From NCBI GenBank assembly GCA_016713425.1, contig JADJPE010000005.1, forward strand, positions 310,001 through 374,000: a DNA stretch of 64,000 nucleotides. The letters are read 5' to 3'. Of this stretch, positions 34,252 through 41,767 are shown in pieces; position 1 is the first letter of the stretch; the number at the start of each line of letters is the position of its first letter. Source of the stretch: Deltaproteobacteria bacterium (lineage in GTDB: Bacteria > Myxococcota > Kuafuiibacteriia > Kuafuiibacteriales > Kuafuiibacteriaceae). A program made the translations under genes and the position numbers. The notes beneath the pieces were generated by a model, which saw only the letters and a list, made by a program, of their open reading frames with translations, was not told where the DNA came from and searched no databases.

Positions 34252-35598
34252 TCACGTACGCGATCGGGCAACCCAGACGCGCGAAGCGAACGGATCAAAG
34301 ACAACAAAGTCTCGGTCCGCAAGGAAGGACACGGCGATCTGGGCCGCCGGGACATCCCATGTCCCGATGCCCCCGCAGACCTTCGCCGCCTCCGGCGTGC
34401 GCTTGGCAAAGAGGACGGTGTCGTCGAACTGGACGGCAACATGCCCAACTTCATCGATCAACTGGAGCGTCGCCCCGGGCTCGACGCGATAGCCTTCCAC
34501 CGGCTCCGACACGCCGGCGCACGTCGTGAGAAAGAGATCGAGCGAGTCATCGCGCGTGATCATCTCGGGATGGGCGGCGAGAATCGCATCGAGGAGCGCT
34601 TCGTTGATGTTGAGCGAGTACGGGACAAGCGAGTCTGCAAACGCCGAGTCGATCTGCGCGACCGCATCCACGCCGGCGACACGGACCGGCACGGTCGGAA
34701 TGTTTGGAACCGTCCAGAAGTCCTCCGCATCCGGAATGACCTCAGTGAGCGGCCTCAGATTGCTGAAATCGTTCGAATAGAAACCGGTGGTCGGGAGCGC
34801 CGCCATGTCGACGGCCTCCAGGCGACGGGGCTCGCAGAACTCGTTCTCGTTGGCCACGTAAGCCCGTGCACCCGACCACGACAAAGTCAGAACATCCAGA
34901 CTCAAGAAGTCGGTGCCAATGATGCCCGCCTGTCGAACTGTCCCCTGAATACGCGAGAAATCGGAGGTCGTCAGAAAAACCGTCGACGGACCATGAAACA
35001 GCGAGAATTCATCGAATGTGCACGAGACCCCGAGCAGAGAAGCATCGCAACCACGCGTCGCGGGAGGTACGGCAAATGCCGCAAGGTCGATCGTCGAGTA
35101 GTTCGTCCCGACATCGAGCAAGAAGTGCCCCGCCTGCGCACCGAGCGTGGCCTCGTAGTAAGGCATCCTCTGCGACAGAGCGATCGGGAAGTCGCGTCCG
35201 AGACAGTCCCGAAGCTGGACCTCGAGATTCAGCCCGCCGTCCTCGAAGCCCCCATCGGCCTCGCCACCATCCATCGAACCGCCATCACCTCCGCTTCCGT
35301 CAGGCTCACCGGCGTCGTCGACGTTCGCATCGCCCGCATTCGCATCGTCGACGGCGGCATCACCTTCTCCCCCGTCAGCGGCCGCGGCGTCGCCCCCACC
35401 CGCGTCGCCCAAAGCCGCATCGTCCACCTGGCCTGCGTCGACCTGCGTCGCGTCCGTCGCCGCATCAACGACCCCTGCATCGCCACCGACGGCGGGCGGC
35501 GGTGGCGATTCCTGCCCCGAGCCGCAAGCACTCAGGCCGAAAACGGAGCACAGAAGCATCCCCCGGAGGAGAATGACCGGAAAGCGTCGCTGCAACAC
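34252..35598 (-). CDS. Lipoprotein with aspartic-protease-like fold
   Basis: The protein has 448 residues. The signal peptide ends in the lipobox GLSAC. An Asp/Ala/Gly tether of about 100 residues follows. The C-terminal 330 residues show a pattern of retropepsin/pepsin-like proteins: HFLLDVGTNYSTIDL (usually Asp-Thr-Gly, here Asp-Val-Gly), later QAGIIGTDFLSLDVLTL, and a second lobe motif AQIDSAFADSLVP. The first active-site triplet is altered, so activity is doubtful and a binding role is possible. It is the first gene of a likely two-lipoprotein unit. Confidence 0.6.
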   Translation of the reverse strand: MLQRRFPVILLRGMLLCSVFGLSACGSGQESPPPPAVGGDAGVVDAATDATQVDAGQVDDAALGDAGGGDAAAADGGEGDAAVDDANAGDANVDDAGEPDGSGGDGGSMDGGEADGGFEDGGLNLEVQLRDCLGRDFPIALSQRMPYYEATLGAQAGHFLLDVGTNYSTIDLAAFAVPPATRGCDASLLGVSCTFDEFSLFHGPSTVFLTTSDFSRIQGTVRQAGIIGTDFLSLDVLTLSWSGARAYVANENEFCEPRRLEAVDMAALPTTGFYSNDFSNLRPLTEVIPDAEDFWTVPNIPTVPVRVAGVDAVAQIDSAFADSLVPYSLNINEALLDAILAAHPEMITRDDSLDLFLTTCAGVSEPVEGYRVEPGATLQLIDEVGHVAVQFDDTVLFAKRTPEAAKVCGGIGTWDVPAAQIAVSFLADRDFVVFDPFASRVWVARSRT

Positions 35599-35771
35599 GA
35601 TGCCGTTCCTATCCCAACCGTCTCGGCAATTCTAGCCAAAAGCCTTGGGGCTGCCCCCGGCCGAACGCGGCCAACATTCTTCCGACATACGGCGGATGTA
35701 CGTCGGATACACGTCGGACGGGCGTCAGCCAGAGCTCGGCGCGCGGCCGAAGGGCATGCTAGCGTCGCGCC

Positions 35772-36539
35772 ATGAACGGCGTCTTTCACCTCCACCTGAC
35801 ACGTTCCCAGCTCAGGGGCGCGACGTTGGCCGTAGTGCCCGGTGATCCGGGACGGGTCGAGCGCATTGCCCAAGCCGCCGACCGCGCCGAGTTCCTCGCG
35901 TCCAACCGCGAGTTCACCTCGTGGCTCGCCTGGCTTGGCGAGACGCCGATCGTCGTGTGTTCGACCGGTATCGGCGGCCCCTCAGTCTCGATCGCCGTCG
36001 AAGAGCTCGCACAGCTCGGGGTTCGAACGTTCATTCGTCTCGGCACGACCGGCGCGATCCAGCCTGCACTCAACGTTGGCGACATCATCATCACGCACGG
36101 CGCCGTTCGCCTCGATGGCGCAAGTCTCCACTTCGCCCCGATGGAGTATCCGGCGGTTGCCGACTTCGAGTGCACAACCGCGCTCGTCGAAGCGACGCGC
36201 GCCGCGGGCCAAACGCCCTACGTGGGCGTGACCGCATCGTCCGACACATTCTACCCAGGACAAGAGCGCTACGACACGTTCTCGGGTCGCGTGACGGAAC
36301 GGTTCCGCGGAAGCCTGGAGGCATGGCAAGCGATGGGTGTCCTAAACTTCGAGATGGAATCCGCCACCCTCTTCACCATGTGCTCGAGCCAAGGCCTTCG
36401 CGCTGGATGCATCTCTGGCGTCATCGTCAATCGTACCAAGAACGAGACCCCGAACGAGGCGGACGCGCAGCGCCTAGAAGCCAACACCATCGCCATCACG
36501 CTCAGCGCCGTTCGTCGTCTCGTTGCTTCGCGCGCGTAA
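35772..36539 (+). CDS. udp: Uridine phosphorylase
   Basis: The protein has 255 residues, the same length as the E. coli enzyme (253). It splits uridine and phosphate into uracil and ribose-1-phosphate for pyrimidine salvage. The residues match closely along the whole chain: VPGDPGRV (phosphate), CSTGIGGPSVSIAVEELAQL, RLGTTGAIQP, FYPGQERYDTFSG (uracil site) and NFEMESATLFTMCSSQGLRAG (ribose site). The similarity to the gammaproteobacterial protein is strikingly high for this lineage. It is a single gene between an upstream divergent lipoprotein gene and a convergent small secreted-protein gene. Confidence 0.95.
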   Translation: MNGVFHLHLTRSQLRGATLAVVPGDPGRVERIAQAADRAEFLASNREFTSWLAWLGETPIVVCSTGIGGPSVSIAVEELAQLGVRTFIRLGTTGAIQPALNVGDIIITHGAVRLDGASLHFAPMEYPAVADFECTTALVEATRAAGQTPYVGVTASSDTFYPGQERYDTFSGRVTERFRGSLEAWQAMGVLNFEMESATLFTMCSSQGLRAGCISGVIVNRTKNETPNEADAQRLEANTIAITLSAVRRLVASRA

Positions 36540-36552
36540 CCCGGTCGTAAGG

Positions 36553-37044
36553 TCAGTTGAGCGCCGCTTCGAGCGCTTCTTTGGCGGCCACGTTGAGGTT
36601 TGCCTGCTCCTTGTCCATGTGAAAGATGAAGGTCCCGTCCTTCACGGACATGTTCTTCCTTGTCCAGACGGTGCTGCTGTCCTTCTTGTCCCTGGCCTCT
36701 ACACCCGAGAACAGACATCGAACGGACTTGAGCTTCTTCGCAAGCGCCTTCTTGTACGCGGGACGGCTCGCGCACATCTTCTCGATCTCCTCGAGAACGG
36801 GAACGCACCACCCATAGTGCCAACGTCCCTTCCAGGTCTCGGCATCGAACTTCTCGTACTCCGAGGCCACCGTGAGCGTTATGCCACAGGCTTTGTTCGC
36901 AGCCTTCAGGGGTTCTTCCATAGACTCATCGAACTTGGCCTTGGCTTCCTCCTGAAACGGCTTCAGCTCCGGCGCGGCCGAGGCCGTCGCGGCGAGCGAC
37001 AGGGATGCGAAGGTCAGCGCCATTGTGAGATGGTGAAACTTCAT
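36553..37044 (-). CDS. Small secreted protein of unknown function
   Basis: The protein has 163 residues from ATG 37044, preceded by GAGGAG at ideal spacing. The frame is open much further upstream (to 37710), but that part lacks any family sense. A clear signal peptide (MALTFASLSLAATASAAPE region) would be cut near residue 23. The mature part is Lys/Glu-rich with four cysteines (ANKACGI, YGWCVP, KMCASR, VRCLF) that may form two disulfides in the periplasm. I do not recognise the family. It converges on udp with a 13-bp gap. Confidence 0.75.
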   Translation of the reverse strand: MKFHHLTMALTFASLSLAATASAAPELKPFQEEAKAKFDESMEEPLKAANKACGITLTVASEYEKFDAETWKGRWHYGWCVPVLEEIEKMCASRPAYKKALAKKLKSVRCLFSGVEARDKKDSSTVWTRKNMSVKDGTFIFHMDKEQANLNVAAKEALEAALN

Positions 37045-37210
37045 CTGCTTTGTTCTCCTCAAACGAAAAAATCTGACGGGTACGGTGGGCATCGTGTCTC
37101 TGGGTCTACGCTCGATGCAAGGCCGATGTGTCTGGATGCCGTCCAACTCGACGCCGAGTGGAGGTCTGCGAAGCGTGCACTCGATTCTCGGGTGATGGAA
37201 GGACTGTCGT

Positions 37211-40200
37211 TTGAGCCTAACACGTGGTCGGACATGGTCAACGCGAACCACCCGGCATCTGTCTTGCTTGGTCGAGGGCGAAGTGGGATCTGACTCGATT
37301 CGTTCTCGGCCCTGGGCCCTCCCCGCGAGAGCGGCTAAGGCTGAGGCTGAGGCGGAGCCCCCGCCGGCCGCATCATCAGCACCCGGAGCACGTTCTTCAT
37401 CCCAGAACGGTGCGAGCAAGGACGGTACGAGCAGATCGGGCCCGCTCACCCGGCTCCCGAAGTCCGAGAATGGGCGCAGCGACGACGGCAGTATGGCCCG
37501 TGAGGACGAGGCTGTCCCGTCGCGACGTGCGCAGAACACGGGTGCAGCACCGCGGGAACGACTCGCACGAGAAGCGCAGCAAACCCGGATAGGCCTCGAC
37601 CAGAAGCTCGACGAGGCAGCGCCTCCGCCTGGTGGCCGTGAAGCCGCGCAAGCCGTAGCGCCGCCTTCGACGGCCGAAATCCAAGCTCCAGACTCAAGCG
37701 CAACGGCCAAGGCCTCGGCTGTTGGCTATGCTCCGCCATTTCGCGTTCGCTCGGGAGGCGTGAGGGTTGCAACCGTCGAGCCTGGGAGTCCGGCCGACCA
37801 GCATGGACTCTCACCCGGCGATCACGTGATCGGCGCCATCGCAGTGAAGGGTGTCGCTCCGGTTCTTTTCGCATCTGGTCTTCGACCGCCCGAGACCGCC
37901 GAAGACAGCAAGCCGATCGACCAACCGCCGACCGGCATTCTCGTCAAAAAGCCGAGCGGCGCCGTCGTCCCCGTGGTCTTGGCGCCGAGTCCCGGCACCG
38001 TCAGAGCCCGCACACCCGGCTGGACACTTCATGGCGCAAAGCTCGTCGATGAACCCGGTGTGTTTGTCGATGGCGTCGTCCGAGGGAAGAGCGCAAGCGA
38101 TAATCTGCAACCCGGCGACCAAATTCTCCGCGCAAGGGTCGGAAGGACGTGGCAGGACATCACGCCCGGGAATGCGGTGGGTATGCTCATCACCGGAAAG
38201 CCCGATCCGCTGCGGATCGAGGTGCTGCGACCTGGCGAAGCCAAAACGCGTGAGGTCGAGATTCAACGAGAGCCACTCGACACGGGCGACTGGATCCCTG
38301 AATCGATCGAAAGTCCCGAGGCAAAGAAGCTTGATGCGCAGTTCACGACTTCGAACAGCCTCTTCCTCATGCAGCAGGGCAGAACGCGCAAGCCGGTCGA
38401 TGACCGCTTCTCAGAGGTCTTGCACCAGGAGCTCTTCGAACGGATCGATCCAAAGAAGCTCTACTTCACGCAGGAAGACGTGAATGCGCTCAGTAAGAAG
38501 CGCCATCTTCTCGACGACGAACTGAAGCGCGGCGACGCATCCTTCGCAAACCTTGTGCAGAGTCGATTCGAGGCACGCGCCGCCGAGCGTTCGCGCTGGA
38601 CGCAAGAGAGTCTCGCCCGCCCCTTGAACTTGAACCGGCCGGTACCCATCGGGTCCAAGCGACCTGATTTCCCAGCCGACAATGAAGAAGCCAAGAAGCT
38701 CTGGGACAACGAGGTCAAGCTTCAAGTCATGCACCACATGGCAGCCGGAGCGAGTGAGAGGGAAGCGAAGGAACTCGTTCAACACTACGCCGACGAGGCA
38801 GAACGCGGCGCACGGACCCACCGAGGCAGCGCAGAGGCGACGCTGCTAAAAACTGCGGGTTCGGTCTTCGATCCGCACACCAGCTACACGCCACCATCCG
38901 AAGCCGCCCGCTGGGCCGCTCGACTGCAGCGCGCCGACAAGGAGAACACCGGCATCTACTTCGAGAAGCTCAGCCCGGGTCTGTTCCAGGTGTCAGCGGT
39001 CGACCGAAATAGCTCGGCCTCGAAAGCAGGCGTTCGCGCAGGCGATGTCGTCACTGGCGTCGGTCGATCGAACGGTTCCATCACGAAGCCGACCGCCGAC
39101 GAGTTCTCCGGCCCATGGGCGGACGACATTCCAAGCGACACGCTGACGCTTCGACTTCGTCGCCCGGGAGCGCAGGGGGCTCGAACCCTCGACGTATCGA
39201 TGCCGCGGACGTATGTACGCGAACGAGCGTCTGGAGAAATCATCAAAACCGGGGACGGCAAGCGAATTGGCGTCCTACGCATTCCGTCGTTCTATTCGGA
39301 CCCTGAAGGAAAAACCTCGCTTTCGAAGGACGTCGACGGGATCCTCAGCAGGTCAGAATGGACCGCGACCGACACGCTCGTGCTCGACCTTCGTCACAAT
39401 GGCGGCGGAGCCACGAATGAGGCCCTCGAACTCTCGGCGCGTTTCGGCATCGACGGTGTCGTGCTCACGGACGACCACGGCCAACCATGGGCCGGAGGGC
39501 GTGTAGAGAAGGCATACGACCGTCCGGTCATCGCAGTCGCCGATCGAGCGACCGCGAGCGCAAGCGAAACGTTCCTCCGTGCCTTCAAAGACTACGGACG
39601 CGGCGTAGTCGTTGGTGACCAAAGAACCTTCGGGAAGGGCACGTACTTCGGGATCATGGGCGCAACCGGCCTTGCGTCGCTCCCCCCGGAATCCGACAGC
39701 CGAGGTGCGGTACACGTAACTTCTGGCGTAGCTTTCGGACCCGATGGTGTCTCGCCCCAGGGCGTCGGCGTGCCCTCAGATGTTCTACTACCCACGTTGA
39801 TCGGCACAAGATCGGCGCGCTTCGGAGAAGAGCATCTCGAGCGCGCCATCCCTCCCCAAACTTCAAAACCAGTTCCGCATCAGCTCTTCGGCCACCGGGC
39901 CACGACCGACACTGTGTCGAGCTCACTCCAAGCCAAGCTCGCGGTGCGTCAAGCCGCCCCGGGCCCCGCGCAGGATCTGGCGAAAGCTGTGCAAAAGGCC
40001 CAGGAAATCGAGGAAGCGCAGCAACAACCGAGGCGAGTCAACCTCCAGCAACTCAAGAGGGAGATGAACCTCAGGCAAGACGCAAGGGCGGTGCTGAACG
40101 AGATGGGTGCGGGAAGACCGAGCGCACCATCGGACTACGGCCAAGATTCCTATTCTCGAGAAATCCTCAACATCGCCCGGGACTATGCAGAGATTGTCGG

Positions 40201-40219
40201 GAATCGGAGACCTCGTTGA
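37211..40219 (+). CDS. Tail-specific (Prc/CtpA, S41) protease with extra N-terminal PDZ domains
   Basis: The frame is open for 1002 residues. The start is uncertain: TTG 37211, GTG 37283 and ATG 37493 are candidates, and none shows a signal peptide. After a disordered Ala/Glu/Ser-rich region come two PDZ-like modules (VEPGSPADQHGLSPGDHVIG and DNLQPGDQILRA). The Prc N-terminal helical domain follows (LHQELFERIDPKKLYFTQED), then a third PDZ (SKAGVRAGDVVTGVGR) and the S41 core. The core has Ser in ATASASETFLRAF, Asp in KDYGRG and Lys in TFGKGTYF. A helical DUF3340-like tail ends the protein. Prc degrades envelope proteins from exposed C-termini. Added tandem PDZ domains ahead of Prc are not the usual layout. 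Confidence 0.85.
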   Translation: MSLTRGRTWSTRTTRHLSCLVEGEVGSDSIRSRPWALPARAAKAEAEAEPPPAASSAPGARSSSQNGASKDGTSRSGPLTRLPKSENGRSDDGSMAREDEAVPSRRAQNTGAAPRERLAREAQQTRIGLDQKLDEAAPPPGGREAAQAVAPPSTAEIQAPDSSATAKASAVGYAPPFRVRSGGVRVATVEPGSPADQHGLSPGDHVIGAIAVKGVAPVLFASGLRPPETAEDSKPIDQPPTGILVKKPSGAVVPVVLAPSPGTVRARTPGWTLHGAKLVDEPGVFVDGVVRGKSASDNLQPGDQILRARVGRTWQDITPGNAVGMLITGKPDPLRIEVLRPGEAKTREVEIQREPLDTGDWIPESIESPEAKKLDAQFTTSNSLFLMQQGRTRKPVDDRFSEVLHQELFERIDPKKLYFTQEDVNALSKKRHLLDDELKRGDASFANLVQSRFEARAAERSRWTQESLARPLNLNRPVPIGSKRPDFPADNEEAKKLWDNEVKLQVMHHMAAGASEREAKELVQHYADEAERGARTHRGSAEATLLKTAGSVFDPHTSYTPPSEAARWAARLQRADKENTGIYFEKLSPGLFQVSAVDRNSSASKAGVRAGDVVTGVGRSNGSITKPTADEFSGPWADDIPSDTLTLRLRRPGAQGARTLDVSMPRTYVRERASGEIIKTGDGKRIGVLRIPSFYSDPEGKTSLSKDVDGILSRSEWTATDTLVLDLRHNGGGATNEALELSARFGIDGVVLTDDHGQPWAGGRVEKAYDRPVIAVADRATASASETFLRAFKDYGRGVVVGDQRTFGKGTYFGIMGATGLASLPPESDSRGAVHVTSGVAFGPDGVSPQGVGVPSDVLLPTLIGTRSARFGEEHLERAIPPQTSKPVPHQLFGHRATTDTVSSSLQAKLAVRQAAPGPAQDLAKAVQKAQEIEEAQQQPRRVNLQQLKREMNLRQDARAVLNEMGAGRPSAPSDYGQDSYSREILNIARDYAEIVGNRRPR

Positions 40220-40247
40220 CGGCCTCAGCCATCTCTCGTCCCATGGC

Positions 40248-41579
40248 TCAAGGAAGCGCGTCGAGCCAAAGATCGGGTGGTGTCTCCGGCGCCACGCCGC
40301 CGACCAAGACGGCATCGATCGAGGCAAAAGCAGCGACGCCAGCCTCGACCCGAAGCACACCGACAATCCAAAGCTCACCGCGATTTGCTGACAGGTGAAG
40401 CGGCCCAACCGGACCGGTCGTTATCGATCGTCCATCGAAGACGAGACGAATGAGCGCATTGCTTCCCGGCGACTCGCCGTCGTACACGGCCTCCACGGCA
40501 ATGCCGTATATGCCGTCAGCCATCGACTCGAGGACTGCGGTCTCGGGGCCAAGCCCGTCGAAGTCGTCCTCGACCCGACCTTCGAACCACGGGGATGGGC
40601 TGCGAGGCGAAAGCATCGAGTCTTCGTCCCATAAGCGCCCCCCGGGGCCGACGATCAGGAGATCGAGGTCGCTCGTCGTCCCGTCCCAGGTCAAGACGAC
40701 ACGAAGACCCGTCTCCCGCGCCACGGCCGAAGAGATCGCTTGCGTGCAACGGTTCTCACCCCGCCCCTCGCCCACCCCCGAGGCGACCACCTCGATCGTG
40801 TTTCGCCCGGCAAAGATCGGGATCCGCTCGGCCAGGAACCGACCGTTCTGAAGCGGCAGCGCGCCGTCAAAGACGTCGCCGAAGGGCGATCGGACCCTCC
40901 AAACGGCCGACGGAATCGCAGGCGAGATCGACCCCGAGAGCGTGGGAAGCTCGAGTCCGAGGATCGTCTGACGAGCCACGGGCGTCGTCATCTTGATCGC
41001 GGCACAGCCCGGGCACGCGACATCAAAGACAACCGTTCGTGACTTCCGTGAGCCTTCGACGTCCGCGACGATCGTCAGGTTCGTTTGCCCCGGGTCGACC
41101 GCGACACCGTCGACGACAAACGGAATTCGCGTGAGAATACCTTCCTGCGGATTCACGGCATCGATCGTCTGGGCAAGGCCAAGAGAACACCCCGATTGAT
41201 TCGCGGCTGAGACGGAAATCTTCACCGCCGACGCTGCCGATTCGACCTCGCCCGAGACGCGAACGGTTCTCGTTCCTTCGTCGAACAGCGTATCGTCCTC
41301 GGGCTCGAAGACGAATAGACGAGGCGGATAGGCTTCGACTCGGCACTGTCCCTCGTTCGTGCATACCGCCCGATGGGCAGCCGAGACCGGTTGCTCGCAG
41401 TCTTCCGCCACCACGCAGTCGGACACGCATTCTCCGTCCGGAAGGCTGCCGCCACCGCCCGTCAACCGGCAGTACGTGCCAAAGGGACAGTCGGCGGGGG
41501 ACCGACAGGGCTGACCACAAGAAACCAACACGAGAGGCACTAGGCCAAGCAAACAAGCAAGTACGCGGAGGAGACCCAT
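40248..41579 (-). CDS. Lipoprotein with Ig-like and pre-peptidase-like C-terminal domains
   Basis: The protein has 443 residues from ATG 41579, which gives a textbook lipoprotein signal (LVLVSC at residue 21). A Cys-rich segment (CRSPADCPFGTYCR, CVSDCVVAEDCEQP) and Ig-like modules follow. The last 130 residues (VVLTWDGTTSDLDLLIVGPGG, LDLWLD-like end) resemble domains that describe a measured load in large surface complexes. No enzyme motif is seen. The alternative start at 41771 overlaps the stop of the upstream ASH-repeat gene (ATGA) and would add 64 residues of Leu-Arg-Pro repeats coded by an 18-bp array. I favour 41579, because a long basic repeat in front of a signal peptide is unlikely to be exported. 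Confidence 0.75.
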   Translation of the reverse strand: MGLLRVLACLLGLVPLVLVSCGQPCRSPADCPFGTYCRLTGGGGSLPDGECVSDCVVAEDCEQPVSAAHRAVCTNEGQCRVEAYPPRLFVFEPEDDTLFDEGTRTVRVSGEVESAASAVKISVSAANQSGCSLGLAQTIDAVNPQEGILTRIPFVVDGVAVDPGQTNLTIVADVEGSRKSRTVVFDVACPGCAAIKMTTPVARQTILGLELPTLSGSISPAIPSAVWRVRSPFGDVFDGALPLQNGRFLAERIPIFAGRNTIEVVASGVGEGRGENRCTQAISSAVARETGLRVVLTWDGTTSDLDLLIVGPGGRLWDEDSMLSPRSPSPWFEGRVEDDFDGLGPETAVLESMADGIYGIAVEAVYDGESPGSNALIRLVFDGRSITTGPVGPLHLSANRGELWIVGVLRVEAGVAAFASIDAVLVGGVAPETPPDLWLDALP

Positions 41580-41648
41580 TCTCGGGCGACTCGGCACGGA
41601 CGCGCACCTGGATGAGCACACGGACACGCACCTGGACATGGACATAGG

Positions 41649-41750
41649 CCTGAGCACGGCCCTGGGCCTGAGCACGGGGCTGGGCCTGAGCACGGGCCTG
41701 GGCCTGAGCACGGGGCTGGGCCTGAGCGCGGGCCTGGGCCTGAGCCTGGG
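41649..41750. repeat. 5.7 copies of an 18-bp tandem repeat (CCTGAGCACGGGGCTGGG)
   Basis: The copies are at 41649-41666, 41667-41684, 41685-41702, 41703-41720 and 41721-41738, with a partial copy at 41739-41750 and one or two substitutions each. The array lies between the stop of the ASH-repeat gene and the preferred start of the lipoprotein gene. It is also open in that gene's frame. Confidence 0.92.
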
Positions 41751-41767
41751 CATCGACACTGGAACGC

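Noticed and set aside
37045..37710. Upstream extension of the small secreted protein gene
   Set aside because: It would hide a perfect ribosome-binding site and signal peptide in the middle of the protein and run antisense to the protease gene.
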